37,263 bases of DNA from an uncultured Bifidobacterium sp. (GCF_949292005.1 NZ_CASEXV010000015.1:1-37263), one strand, 5' to 3'; positions 18,200-27,113 are shown, counted from the stretch's first letter. Numbers and translations are program-made. Notes: a model not told the origin generated them from the sequence alone.

Positions 18200-19156
18200 A
18201 TGAGTGACCCATTGCGGGGGCCGGGATTCCATTTCGATGTCCACAACGATCTGAGGGCCGATCAGAAGGCCGAGGTCCTCGTTGAGGTGCTGCCATGGCT
18301 GCAGGAGTTTGCTGGACAGCGCATCGTCATCAAATACGGTGGCAACGCAATGGTCGACGAGCATCTCAAGAAGTGCTTCGCGGAGGACATGGTGTTCCTG
18401 CGCCAGGTGGGCATGCATCCCGTCGTCGTCCACGGAGGAGGCCCCCAGATATCCCGCATGCTCAGGGCGCTGGGCATCAAATCCGAGTTCAAGGGCGGGC
18501 TGAGGGTCACATCACCCGAGGCCATGGACGTTGTACGCATGGTGCTCACCGGCAAGGTGTCCAGGGAGCTGGTGGGGCTGATCAACTCCTATGGTCCGTT
18601 CGCCGTCGGATTGTCGGGCGAGGATGGCGGCCTGTTCTCGGCGATGCAGCGCAAGCCGATCATCGATGGCCATGCGACGGACATCGGGCTGGTGGGCGAC
18701 GTGGTGGGAGTCGACGCGTCGGCGGTGGAGGATCTCATTGCCGCGGGGAGGATCCCCGTCGTCTCGTCGGTGGCACCCAACGAGGATGATGCCACGGAGG
18801 TGCTCAACGTCAACGCGGATTCAGCGGCAGCGGCGCTGGCCTCGGCTCTCGGCGCCCGCAAGCTGGTCATCCTCACCGACGTCGACGGACTGTATTCCAA
18901 CTGGCCCGACCGTGACTCGCTGGTGGGGCACATCGGCGTCGATGATCTCAGGGACATGCTTCCGGATCTTCAATCGGGGATGAGGCCCAAGATGGAGGCG
19001 TGCGTGCGTGCGCTTGATGGTGGGGTTCCGCAGGCCCACATAATCGACGGGCGTAAGCCGCATTCCATTCTCAATGAGATATTCACAAAGAACGGGATCG
19101 GCACGATGGTCCTTCCCGATGGCGGAATCGAGATGAGGAGCGAGTATGAATATTGA
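18200..19156 (+). CDS. argB: Acetylglutamate kinase
   Basis: This 318-residue amino-acid kinase phosphorylates N-acetylglutamate. The ATP-side motif IKYGGNAM holds Lys45, and VVHGGGPQI forms the glycine-rich substrate loop. An N-terminal extension with LPWLQEFAGQRIVIKYG is the type found in hexameric, arginine-inhibited kinases, so feedback inhibition by arginine is likely but inferred. GGAAGGGAAG precedes the ATG. The 39-bp gap from argJ contains a short GGCCC/GGGCC pairing. The 3' end overlaps the argD start by 11 bases. Confidence 0.96.
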   Translation: MSDPLRGPGFHFDVHNDLRADQKAEVLVEVLPWLQEFAGQRIVIKYGGNAMVDEHLKKCFAEDMVFLRQVGMHPVVVHGGGPQISRMLRALGIKSEFKGGLRVTSPEAMDVVRMVLTGKVSRELVGLINSYGPFAVGLSGEDGGLFSAMQRKPIIDGHATDIGLVGDVVGVDASAVEDLIAAGRIPVVSSVAPNEDDATEVLNVNADSAAAALASALGARKLVILTDVDGLYSNWPDRDSLVGHIGVDDLRDMLPDLQSGMRPKMEACVRALDGGVPQAHIIDGRKPHSILNEIFTKNGIGTMVLPDGGIEMRSEYEY

Positions 19157-20450
19157 GAGCTCGATGGAGCTGGGCGGCACCACATTGGGGCCCGAGGACT
19201 CGCACTGGATCGGGGACTACCGGGCGGTGCATATGAACGTGTTCGGAACACCTCTGAGGGTCATGGACCACGGCAGCGGAACGCGAATCTGGGACGTAGA
19301 CGGGAACGGCTATCTGGATTTCCTGGGAGGCATAGCTGTCAACTCGTTGGGATACGCCCATCCGAGATGGACCGCCGCCGTCGCCGATCAGGCGGCCAAA
19401 GTGGCTCACACGAGCAACTACTTCGCCACTGAACCGCAGATTCGTCTCGCCGAAAAGCTGGTCTCCATCGCCGGGGCGCCCCAGGGCTCCCATGTCTATT
19501 TCGGGAATTCAGGCACCGAAGGCAACGAGGCGGCGCTCAAGCTCGCCAGGTTGTACGGGCGGACGCTGATGGACGGCAGGGAGATCACCGCGAGGTCGGT
19601 TCCCCGGATCATCGCGCTGACGCACGGTTTCCACGGACGCACGCTGGGATCGCTCAGCGCCACATGGAAGCCGGCGATCCGTGAGCCCTTCGAACCGTTG
19701 ATGCCGGGGGTCGAATTCGTCGGATCGGGTGACATCGATGCCATGCGGAGGTCCTTCGACGCGACGGGACAGGATGGTTGTGGTCCCGTGGCCGCGGTCA
19801 TCCTCGAACTCATCCAAGGTGAGGCGGGGGTCCGTCCTTTGGATCTTGACTATGTGAAGGCCGTGCGGCGCCTGTGCGATGAGCGCCATGCGCTCATGAT
19901 CGTCGACGAGGTCCAGACGGGCATCGGACGGACGGGACGATGGTTTGCGTTCCAGCGGGAGGATCTGTCGGGCGGCATCGTTCCGGACGTCGTGACCTTT
20001 GCGAAGGGGGTGGCCGGAGGATTCCCGATGGGCGGGATGATTGCCTTTGGACAGGCCCTGTCGGATCTGTTCACCCCGGGGTCGCATGGTTCGACCTTCG
20101 CGGGGAATCCGCTGGGGGCCGCGGCGGCGTTGACGACGCTTCATGTCATCGAGGACGACGGTCTTCTGGAGAACTGCGAAACGCGCGGGCGACAGTTGCG
20201 TGACGGAATAACGCAATGTGGGAACGCGTTGTTTGCGGGGGTCAGAGGCCGGGGGCTTCTCGATGCCATCCAGCTGTCCCATCCCTGCGCGCACGCCGCG
20301 ATGGAATGGGCTCTGGACCATGGTCTGATCGTCAACGCCGTGGCCCCGGACGCGTTGAGGATGGCGCCCCCGCTGATTGTCAGTGAGAGCGACGTCGATG
20401 AGGCGGTGTCGATTCTGGCGCGCGTTCCCGGTGACTTGGTGGATGACTGA
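19146..20450 (+). CDS. argD: Acetylornithine aminotransferase
   Basis: ArgD is a class III PLP aminotransferase that converts N-acetylglutamate semialdehyde to N-acetylornithine with glutamate as amino donor. In this 434-residue protein the PLP-binding Asp254 is in IVDEVQTG and the Schiff-base Lys287 is in TFAKGVAGGFPMG. The NSGTEGNEAALKLAR segment binds the cofactor phosphate. A GAGGAG site lies within the end of argB, which argD overlaps, so the two are translationally coupled. Confidence 0.96.
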   Translation: MNIESSMELGGTTLGPEDSHWIGDYRAVHMNVFGTPLRVMDHGSGTRIWDVDGNGYLDFLGGIAVNSLGYAHPRWTAAVADQAAKVAHTSNYFATEPQIRLAEKLVSIAGAPQGSHVYFGNSGTEGNEAALKLARLYGRTLMDGREITARSVPRIIALTHGFHGRTLGSLSATWKPAIREPFEPLMPGVEFVGSGDIDAMRRSFDATGQDGCGPVAAVILELIQGEAGVRPLDLDYVKAVRRLCDERHALMIVDEVQTGIGRTGRWFAFQREDLSGGIVPDVVTFAKGVAGGFPMGGMIAFGQALSDLFTPGSHGSTFAGNPLGAAAALTTLHVIEDDGLLENCETRGRQLRDGITQCGNALFAGVRGRGLLDAIQLSHPCAHAAMEWALDHGLIVNAVAPDALRMAPPLIVSESDVDEAVSILARVPGDLVDD

Positions 20451-20549
20451 CCATGTCGACCGTCGGATCGGTCGTGGCTCTTGTGTCTGTGTTGACGCGG
20501 TGTGGTTCCTCCGCGGACGAATCGCCAGTCATAGGGATGTGAAAAATAA

Positions 20550-20561
20550 GGCCGCAAGGCC
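20550..20561 (+). other. Small GNRA-type hairpin in the argF leader
   Basis: GGCC-GCAA-GGCC is a perfect four-base stem capped by a GCAA tetraloop. It lies 22 bp before the argF start inside the 133-bp argD-argF gap, the largest gap within the first part of the cluster. A TTGACG at 20492-20497 upstream lacks a matching -10, so an internal promoter is not supported. Function unknown. Confidence 0.35.
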
Positions 20562-20583
20562 CTGAAACCGTAAGGGAGATGTT

Positions 20584-21549
20584 ATGAGCGGTGAGCTTCG
20601 CCACATGCTGCGTGACGACGATGTGAGCCATGACGAGCAGCGTCAGATTCTTGAATTGGGGATGAGGTTCCGGAAGAACCGCTTCCATCATCGTCCCTTC
20701 GAGGGACCGCAGGCCGTGGCCGTGATCTTCGACAAGCCGAGCACACGCACGCGCTCCAGCTTCTCGATCGGAGTGGCGGAGCTGGGTGGCTATCCGCTGG
20801 TCATCGACAAGTCGGGATCGCAGCTTGGCCGCGGCGAGCCCGTGTCGGACACAGCCAAGGTTCTCACCCGTATGGCGTCGGGAATTGTCTGGCGGACCTT
20901 CGGACAGAGCCGTGTGGAGGAGATGGCCGCGAACTCCACGGTGCCGGTGGTCAACGCCTTGACGGACGAGTTCCACCCCTGCCAGGTGCTGGCCGACTTC
21001 CTCACTATCGCGCAGTTCCGTGGCGGTGTCGACGTGTTGGATGGCATGGCGATCGCCTACGTGGGCGACTCGTCCAACAACATGGCCAACTCGTATTTGC
21101 TAGCCGGAGCCACCGCGGGCATGGACGTGCGCGTGGCGGGACCTCACGGATACCTTCCGGATGAGTCCATCGTCGAGGACGCGCGGAGGATCGCGGAAAC
21201 CACTGGAGCGTCGATTCTTGTCACGACGGATCCCGAAGAGGCAGTCTCTGGCGTCGACTGCGTGTTCACGGACACCTGGGTGTCGATGGGCGAGGAGGGG
21301 GAGTACGCGATTAGGTCGAAGCCCTTCTGGGATTATCAGGTCAACGACCACCTGATGTCGCGTGCGAAGGATGACGCGCTTTTCCAGCACTGTCTTCCCG
21401 CGTATCGTGGTAAGGAGGTCACGGCCTCGGTGATTGACGGTCCGCAGTCGGTTGTTTGGGACGAGGCGGAGAACAGGCTTCACGCGCAGAAGGCTCTGCT
21501 CACATGGCTGATCGGCAAGCAGCGCGGCGACGACTCGCTTCTGTCATAG
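20584..21549 (+). CDS. argF: Ornithine carbamoyltransferase
   Basis: This 321-residue anabolic-type enzyme makes citrulline from ornithine and carbamoyl phosphate. The carbamoyl-phosphate loop STRTR is at residues 53-57. The FHPCQVLADF motif, the ornithine-side VSMGEE loop and the C-terminal HCLPAYRG are all present. AAGGGAG precedes the ATG. Its place inside the biosynthetic cluster, with argR following after 13 bp, indicates the anabolic role. No arcA or arcC catabolic genes are in the window. Confidence 0.96.
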   Translation: MSGELRHMLRDDDVSHDEQRQILELGMRFRKNRFHHRPFEGPQAVAVIFDKPSTRTRSSFSIGVAELGGYPLVIDKSGSQLGRGEPVSDTAKVLTRMASGIVWRTFGQSRVEEMAANSTVPVVNALTDEFHPCQVLADFLTIAQFRGGVDVLDGMAIAYVGDSSNNMANSYLLAGATAGMDVRVAGPHGYLPDESIVEDARRIAETTGASILVTTDPEEAVSGVDCVFTDTWVSMGEEGEYAIRSKPFWDYQVNDHLMSRAKDDALFQHCLPAYRGKEVTASVIDGPQSVVWDEAENRLHAQKALLTWLIGKQRGDDSLLS

Positions 21550-21562
21550 GAGATTGAGGATC

Positions 21563-22108
21563 ATGGCATCGATTCATCGTCCAACCACCCGCGCAGCCAG
21601 GCTCAGCGCGATCGAACAGGTGCTTCTGTCCCGCGTCATCACATCACAGTCCCAGTTGTCGGATGTCCTCGCCGACCTTGGCATCGAGGTCACGCAGGCG
21701 ACGCTGAGTCGTGACCTCGATGAGATCAACGCATCGAAAACGCGGCTTCCCGATGGGACGATCGCCTACGCGGTCGCGCGCAATGTCGTCGCGAGTGGTG
21801 CGGAGGAGAGGATGCGCCGAGTCGAGCAGCAGATGTCCCGCGTCATATCGGGGCTTGTCACTTCCGTCGCATCCGCGCGCAACCTCGTCGTCATCCACAC
21901 GCCATCGGGCGCGGCCCAGTATGTGGCCAGCGTCATTGATGGGCATCCGATTGTGGGGATACTGGGGACGATCGCCGGTGACGACACCGTCATGATGGTG
22001 TGCTCCGACGACGATGAGGCGGAGAGACGAGTCAAATGGCTGCTTGATGTGGCTTCCAGAAGCGCTTCCAGCGATGATGGTGACACGCCGAAGGTCCTGA
22101 ATGCATAA
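21563..22108 (+). CDS. argR: Arginine repressor
   Basis: ArgR is a hexameric, arginine-responsive DNA-binding repressor. I prefer the ATG at 21563 with AGGAG ten bases upstream (181 residues). A TTG three codons earlier is less likely. The N-terminal winged helix-turn-helix contains SQLSDVLADLGIEVTQATLS followed by RDLDEI. The C-terminal oligomerisation and arginine-binding domain includes the GTIAGDDTVMMVC segment with the conserved double Asp. A palindrome that probably binds ArgR covers the last codons and stop of this gene, so it would control argG from within argR. Confidence 0.95.
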   Translation: MASIHRPTTRAARLSAIEQVLLSRVITSQSQLSDVLADLGIEVTQATLSRDLDEINASKTRLPDGTIAYAVARNVVASGAEERMRRVEQQMSRVISGLVTSVASARNLVVIHTPSGAAQYVASVIDGHPIVGILGTIAGDDTVMMVCSDDDEAERRVKWLLDVASRSASSDDGDTPKVLNA

Positions 22109-22137
22109 ATATGCATAAGTCTGTATGATGTGGAATC
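22101..22137 (+). promoter_or_regulatory. ArgR operator and promoter before argG
   Basis: ATGCATAAATATGCAT at 22101-22116 is a near-perfect palindrome with ATGCAT arms, and contains the argR stop codon. After a short gap, a weaker TGTATGATGTGGAATC follows. TATGAT at 22124-22129 is a good -10 box, and the palindrome covers the -35 zone, as expected for repression. ArgR binding is an inference from context. Confidence 0.6.
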
Positions 22138-22159
22138 ACGTGTGTGAGAAAGGTTTGTC

Positions 22160-23398
22160 ATGAGCGAAAAGAGCCGTATCGTCCTTGCCTATTCCGGGGG
22201 TCTTGACACCTCCGTAGCCATCGCGTTCCTCAAGGAGCGCACCGGCAAGGACGTCGTGGCCGTGTCCTTGGACGTCGGCCAGGGCGGGGAGAGCCTGGAG
22301 ACCATCAAGCAGCGCGCTCTCGCCTGCGGCGCCGTCGAGGCCTACGTCGTCGACGCCCGTGACGAGTTCGCCAACGAGTACTGCATGCCGGCTCTCAAGG
22401 CGAACGCCATGTACGAAGGGGTCTATCCTCTTGTGTCCGCCATCTCCCGTCCGCTGATCACCAAGCATCTTGTGCGTGCCGCCCATCAGTTCGGCGCCGA
22501 CACCATCGCCCATGGATGCACGGGCAAAGGCAACGATCAGGTGAGATTCGAGGTGTCGATTCAATCCATTGACCCCACGCTCAAGGCCATCAGCCCCATC
22601 CGCGACCTGTCCCTCACCCGTGATGTGGAGATCAAATTCGCCACGGACCACCAGCTTCCCATCGTCCAGACGGTCAAAAGCCCCTTCTCCATCGACCAGA
22701 ACGTCTGGGGAAGGGCCATCGAGACGGGATTCCTTGAGGATCCGTGGAATGGCCCCACCAAGGACTGCTACAGCTATACTGACGATCCGGCCTTCCCGCC
22801 GGCTGAGGATGAGGTCGTCATCTCCTTCCGCCAGGGAATTCCCGTCGCCATCGACGGGCGTGATGTGACGCCTCTGCAGGCCATCGAGGAGATGAATCGC
22901 CGCGCCGGCGCGCAGGGGATAGGTCGCATAGACCTCATCGAGGATCGTCTGGTCGGCATCAAGTCCCGTGAGCTGTATGAGGCACCGGGAGCGGTCGCAC
23001 TCATCGCGGCCCATGAGGAGCTGGAGAACTGCTGTCTCGAACGCGAGCAGCACCGCATCAAGCGCGACATCGACAAGCGTTGGGGAGAGCTCGTCTACGA
23101 CGCGCAGTGGTTCTCGCCCGCGGTGAGGTCCCTGGGCGCCTTCATCGAAGACACGCAACGGTATGTCTCGGGAGACGTGCGCATGGTCCTCCATGGAGGG
23201 CGTGCCGTGGTCACGGGTCGTCGATCGGACACGTCGCTGTACGATTACAACCTCGCCACATACGATTCTGGCGACAGTTTCGACCAGCACGCATCGAATG
23301 GCTTCATCGAGATTTATGGCCTGCCCAGCAAGGTCGCGGCGGCCCGCGACGTCAGATTCGGCAATGGTGTGGAGGTTCCGGACAACACCGTCGAGTGA
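22160..23398 (+). CDS. argG: Argininosuccinate synthase
   Basis: This 412-residue enzyme joins citrulline and aspartate with ATP. The PP-loop SGGLDTS is at residues 12-18. The family segments GCTGKGNDQVRFE and FSIDQNVWGRAIE are intact, and the length is normal. GAGAAAGG lies upstream of the ATG. It is separated from argR by a 51-bp spacer that holds a promoter and the candidate ArgR operator, so it can be transcribed separately from argC-R. Confidence 0.97.
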   Translation: MSEKSRIVLAYSGGLDTSVAIAFLKERTGKDVVAVSLDVGQGGESLETIKQRALACGAVEAYVVDARDEFANEYCMPALKANAMYEGVYPLVSAISRPLITKHLVRAAHQFGADTIAHGCTGKGNDQVRFEVSIQSIDPTLKAISPIRDLSLTRDVEIKFATDHQLPIVQTVKSPFSIDQNVWGRAIETGFLEDPWNGPTKDCYSYTDDPAFPPAEDEVVISFRQGIPVAIDGRDVTPLQAIEEMNRRAGAQGIGRIDLIEDRLVGIKSRELYEAPGAVALIAAHEELENCCLEREQHRIKRDIDKRWGELVYDAQWFSPAVRSLGAFIEDTQRYVSGDVRMVLHGGRAVVTGRRSDTSLYDYNLATYDSGDSFDQHASNGFIEIYGLPSKVAAARDVRFGNGVEVPDNTVE

Positions 23399-23454
23399 GC
23401 GGAAGGTTTTCGGAGTTTTTCAAACGGCAACGAACGCGGGAAGGACGCACGCGC

Positions 23455-24945
23455 ATGGAGGATCACTCACAGCACGAGGATGGACATCTGGCACTATGGG
23501 GAGGACGTTTCGCGTCCGGACCGTCGCCGGAGCTGGCGCGGCTGTCTAAATCCACGCAGTTCGACTGGCGTTTGGCCGACGATGACATAGCCGGGTCGCG
23601 GGCCCACGCGCGGGCTCTGGGCAGGGCGGGGCTTCTGACTCCCGACGAGCTGGAGCGGATGGAGGATTCCCTCAACGAGCTTCAACGTCGGGTCGACGAT
23701 GGCTCCTTTGGACCCATCGAGGACGATGAGGACGAGGCCACTGCCCTCGAACGCGGACTTCTTGACATTGCTGGCGATGAGCTGGGCGGAAAACTCAGGG
23801 CGGGAAGATCCCGCAACGATCAGATCGCCACTCTGATCAGAATGTGGCTTCGTCGGCATTCACGTGTGGTCGCACGGCAGGTGCTGAATCTGGCTCAGGC
23901 GTTGATCTGCCAGGCGCAGAAGGCGGGAACGACGGTTATGCCCGGCCGCACCCATATGCAGCATGCCCAGCCCGTCCTTCTGGCGCATCAGCTGCTTGCC
24001 CATGTATGGCCACTGGTTCGCGATGTCCAACGACTGCGCGACTGGGACCGTCGCGTGGACGCGAGCCCATACGGATCGGGCGCTCTGGCGGGAACCACGC
24101 TGGGGCTCGATCCAGTGGCCGTGTCCCGTGAGTTGGGTTTTTCCACCGTTGTCGACAACTCCATCGACGGGACATCAAGCAGGGATGTCGTGGCGGAGTT
24201 CGCCTTCGTGGCAGCCATGATCGGCGTCGACATCTCGCGGCTCAGCGAGGAGATCATCATCTGGAATACCCAAGAGTTCGCCTTTGTCCGTCTCGATGAC
24301 TCCTATTCCACGGGATCGTCGATTATGCCGCAGAAGAAGAATCCGGACATCGCCGAGCTGGCCCGTGGCAAATCAGGCCGCCTCATCGGTGACCTGACCG
24401 GCCTGTTGGCGACACTTAAGGGCTTGCCCACCGCCTATTCCCGGGATCTTCAGGAGGATAAGGAGGCCGTGTTCGACCAGGTCGACACACTTGAGGTGCT
24501 TCTCCCCGCCTTCACGGGAATGGTCGCCACAATGACCTTCGATCGCCAACGGCTTGAGGCCGAGGCTCCCACGGGGTTCGCCCTTGCCACGGACATCGCC
24601 GAATGGCTCGTCAAAAACGGTGTTCCGTTCCGGCATGCCCACGAGCTGTCCGGCGAATGCGTGCGGATCGCCGAATCCCGTGGTGTCGAACTGTGGGATC
24701 TCACCGACGAGGATTATCGAGGGGTCTTCTCGGGTTATCTCGACGCGGACAAGGCTCCGCTGGTCCGCGAGGTTCTGTCGTCCAGTGGGTCCGTGACCGC
24801 CCGCAACGGACGTGGCGGGACATCGCCGGCCCGTGTGCGTGAGCAGATCGCCGCGGCCCTGCATGGCATCGATGAGCTCACCCCATTTATGAATTCACAA
24901 TGCGACGGATCGGCCTATCGGGCTCCCGGATCATTGGGAGAGTGA
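23455..24945 (+). CDS. argH: Argininosuccinate lyase
   Basis: ArgH splits argininosuccinate into arginine and fumarate, ending the pathway. The start at ATG 23455 (496 residues) has GGAAGGA nine bases upstream and leads directly into LALWGGRFASGPSPE, the usual beginning. The frame is open far upstream into argG, but that part is only antiregister coding of argG. The superfamily signature GSSIMPQKKNP begins at residue 287 with the catalytic Ser in its flexible loop. Ends 56 bp of spacer after argG and is followed at once by a strong hairpin. Confidence 0.96.
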   Translation: MEDHSQHEDGHLALWGGRFASGPSPELARLSKSTQFDWRLADDDIAGSRAHARALGRAGLLTPDELERMEDSLNELQRRVDDGSFGPIEDDEDEATALERGLLDIAGDELGGKLRAGRSRNDQIATLIRMWLRRHSRVVARQVLNLAQALICQAQKAGTTVMPGRTHMQHAQPVLLAHQLLAHVWPLVRDVQRLRDWDRRVDASPYGSGALAGTTLGLDPVAVSRELGFSTVVDNSIDGTSSRDVVAEFAFVAAMIGVDISRLSEEIIIWNTQEFAFVRLDDSYSTGSSIMPQKKNPDIAELARGKSGRLIGDLTGLLATLKGLPTAYSRDLQEDKEAVFDQVDTLEVLLPAFTGMVATMTFDRQRLEAEAPTGFALATDIAEWLVKNGVPFRHAHELSGECVRIAESRGVELWDLTDEDYRGVFSGYLDADKAPLVREVLSSSGSVTARNGRGGTSPARVREQIAAALHGIDELTPFMNSQCDGSAYRAPGSLGE

Positions 24946-24973
24946 GCGTGCCGGGGGTCTTCCCCCAGCACGC
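24946..24973 (+). terminator. Hairpin terminator of the arginine cluster
   Basis: The arm GCGTGC (24946-24951) pairs with GCACGC (24968-24973). Inside, GGGGG pairs with CCCCC around a TCTT loop, with one C/A mismatch between the two helices. The hairpin begins at the first base after the argH stop. There is no U-run behind it, as is common in GC-rich actinobacteria. Confidence 0.7.
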
Positions 24974-25060
24974 CATCGGTCCTTATGCCTTCATGATTCT
25001 TCCGCGCGTCGTAGGTTGACGACATGATGCATGACGGGAGATTCCCGGAAGTCGCATCCC

Positions 25061-25109
25061 TTACAGTGTGTATTCCTTTCTAGGGGGTATTCCTTACAGC
25101 TGGTATTCC
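25061..25109. repeat. Imperfect direct repeat at the 3' end of the class IV PLP gene
   Basis: TTACAGTGTGTATTCC (25061-25076) recurs as TTACAGCTGGTATTCC (25094-25109) exactly 33 bp away. A third partial copy, GGTATTCC, lies at 25086-25093. The second copy encodes the C-terminus and stop of the minus-strand gene. The others lie just past it, suggesting a local duplication of the gene end. Confidence 0.6.
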
Positions 25110-26038
25110 GCGTTTGGCGCCACCAACAACGCGTCGTCGTGGGTTCTTCCTGTGTGGATGGCCTCGTTGATGGCGCTGATCTGTCCGGAATCCACGGCAT
25201 AGTCGCGTCCGTCGAGCTGAGCGATTGGTACGACCCATCCGCCGTGTGTCATATACAGGGCGTCCGCCTCCCTCAATTCGGATACGGGAAGTTTGCGGTA
25301 GCCCACTGACAGTCCCTCCTGACGCGCGTAGGCGAAAAGCTCCCGTTGCGATGTTCCGTGCAGTATTCCGATCCGTGGATCGGGAGTGACGAACGCATCG
25401 CCGTAGCGCGCGACGATCGAGGCGTTGGGGCATTCGAGCGTGTACCCATCCGTTGTGGTCATCACGGCGTCGTTGACATCACGTCGATCGCACTCGCGGT
25501 GAATCGACTGGTTGACCGCATAGCTGAGGGTTTTGGCCCCGTTGAGGAGCCATGGGGCCTTGGGCGCGATGTCGGATGCATAACCCCGTGTCAGGGACGT
25601 CAGGGTGAGGGGTGTGAGGGAGTGGAGACTCCCGCGGCCGTCAAGAAAGATCCACACGCTTGGCAGGCCGTCGCATGACGCTCCCACTCCGGTGCTTGGA
25701 TCCATGCCTCGTGAGACGAGTATCCGCAGCATGGGTCCAGGCTCGGAATCGTCATATCGGCTGATGACCATCCGCACCGCCGAGGTGAAGGCTGATATGG
25801 ACGGCTCTCGCATATCCATCATTCTGGCGGAATTGGCCAGACGTCTTAGGTGGTTCTCCAATGAGACCGGGAATCCCCTCCATACGGTTGTCGCCTCGAA
25901 TATTCCGTCGCCCCGCAGAACGCTGAGGTCGAACACGGACACGGGAGTCTCCTCCGGATCGATGAAACGTATGGGCTCGTCGTCGGAGCCCTCAAACAAA
26001 GCGTGCGGATTTCCGATTCCCAATACGATCGCTGCCAT
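25094..26038 (-). CDS. Class IV PLP enzyme, aminodeoxychorismate lyase-like (or D-amino acid/branched-chain aminotransferase)
   Basis: This 314-residue protein has the fold-type IV PLP layout. LRGDGIFEATTV lies near residue 41. The Schiff-base Lys169 is in LLNGAKTLSYAVN. The cofactor segment ECPNASIVARYGDAFVTP and a GILHGTSQRELF turn follow. The GAKTLSYAVN segment and the overall pattern resemble actinobacterial 4-amino-4-deoxychorismate lyases (folate pathway), but no pabA or pabB is nearby. D-amino acid aminotransferases share this fold, and the neighbouring operon handles glutamate-derived compounds, so a D-glutamate-linked transaminase is an alternative that the sequence does not exclude. 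CAAGGGG lies upstream of the ATG. It is divergent from the DUF1445 gene. Confidence 0.75.
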   Translation of the reverse strand: MAAIVLGIGNPHALFEGSDDEPIRFIDPEETPVSVFDLSVLRGDGIFEATTVWRGFPVSLENHLRRLANSARMMDMREPSISAFTSAVRMVISRYDDSEPGPMLRILVSRGMDPSTGVGASCDGLPSVWIFLDGRGSLHSLTPLTLTSLTRGYASDIAPKAPWLLNGAKTLSYAVNQSIHRECDRRDVNDAVMTTTDGYTLECPNASIVARYGDAFVTPDPRIGILHGTSQRELFAYARQEGLSVGYRKLPVSELREADALYMTHGGWVVPIAQLDGRDYAVDSGQISAINEAIHTGRTHDDALLVAPNAEYQL

Positions 26039-26309
26039 GATGCCCCTTGTCTCGCTGTCTCGCTGCCGGTTTCGCCGCGGGTTTCGCCGTGCGTCTCTCT
26101 GCTGATTCCGTTATGGATGACTCCATGGAAACCGGCCACAACCATAGGTTCGCCATATTTCCGACGGGGAAACGCGAACGGGTGGGGACGGGCGTTTGGA
26201 CGTGAGCCCGTCATGCGAGCGTAACCCCTGTTTAACGCGCTCCTTCTACCGTGTGCTCCAGCGGAGGAATGTGGGGCAATGAAGATGCAAACGGTGAAGG
26301 GAGACGCGG

Positions 26310-27113
26310 ATGCCGGGAACGGACGTGCTATTGGGAAGGGACACTACTCCCGAGGCCGCGCGGGCGGCGTTCCGGTCGGGAGTCGTCCGTCCGACATGCG
26401 GGATATCCCGGGGGTACGCGCAGGCCAACATGATCATGCTTCCCCGCGAGTATGCCTATGATTTTCTTCTGTTCGCCCAACGCAACCCCAAACCCTGTCC
26501 GATTCTCGAGGTGCTTGACGAGGGGTCGCCGTTCCCGTCCATCGCCCGGGGGTGCGACGTCCGCACTGACCTACCCCTGTATCGCGTTTGGGAGAACGGT
26601 GAGGCCGTGGACACCGTCGATGACGTCGCCGGCCTGTGGAGCACGCATGACGATCTGGTGACTTTTCTCATCGGATGCAGCTTCACCTTCGAATTTCCCC
26701 TGATGGACGCGGGAATCCCGATGCGCCACATCAACGCTGGACGCAACGTGCCCATGTATGACACTTCCATTCCCTGCGCGTCGGCGGGACGGTTCTCATC
26801 CACGATGGTCGTGTCGATGAGGGGAATCCGGTCTGATCGTGTGGCCGATGCGGTGAGGATATCGGGATACTATCCCAGTGTCCATGGCGCTCCGGTGCAG
26901 GTGGGGAATCCGAGGTCCATCGGAATCCATGACATAAAACACCCGGACTATGGAGATGCACCCATCATGGAGGACGGCGACGTTCCCGTCTTCTGGGCAT
27001 GTGGGGTGACCCCGCAGGCGGCCGTCATGGCATCAAAGCCATCCTTCGCCATAACCCATGCGCCAGGCCATATGCTCATCACCGATGTTCCCGACCGGAC
27101 GTTCATGATCTGA
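26310..27113 (+). CDS. ycsI: DUF1445 / YcsI-like protein, D-glutamate cyclase family (UPF0317)
   Basis: The 267-residue protein matches the UPF0317/DUF1445 family in length and pattern. Family marks include GYAQANMIMLP, IARGCDVRTDLPLYRVW, FLIGCSFTFEFPL, a RNVPMYDTSIPC segment and the closing ITHAPGHMLITD. The family was long called putative hydro-lyase. Its Pfam family is now linked to D-glutamate cyclase, which turns D-glutamate into 5-oxo-D-proline, because it matches the N-terminal part of mammalian DGLUCY. In B. subtilis the relative ycsI sits beside ycsF and kipI-kipA, the same partners as here. AAGGGAG lies six bases before the ATG. First gene of the five-gene operon. Enzyme activity of this protein alone is inferred. 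Confidence 0.88.
   Translation: MPGTDVLLGRDTTPEAARAAFRSGVVRPTCGISRGYAQANMIMLPREYAYDFLLFAQRNPKPCPILEVLDEGSPFPSIARGCDVRTDLPLYRVWENGEAVDTVDDVAGLWSTHDDLVTFLIGCSFTFEFPLMDAGIPMRHINAGRNVPMYDTSIPCASAGRFSSTMVVSMRGIRSDRVADAVRISGYYPSVHGAPVQVGNPRSIGIHDIKHPDYGDAPIMEDGDVPVFWACGVTPQAAVMASKPSFAITHAPGHMLITDVPDRTFMI

Noticed and set aside
17045..18433. 462-codon minus-strand frame across argJ and argB
   Set aside because: Antisense to two well-conserved genes, with a His/Arg-rich composition typical of shadow frames.
20492..20520. Internal promoter before argF based on TTGACG
   Set aside because: No -10 hexamer lies at a suitable distance.
23080..23454. 125-residue N-terminal extension of argH
   Set aside because: This stretch lies inside and beyond the end of argG in another frame, and the ATG at 23455 has its own ribosome binding site and the normal family start.
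26279..26461. 60-codon frame overlapping the DUF1445 start, possible leader peptide
   Set aside because: Its start lies only 31 bp before the real gene start, its ribosome binding site is too close to the ATG, and it runs out of frame through the DUF1445 gene.
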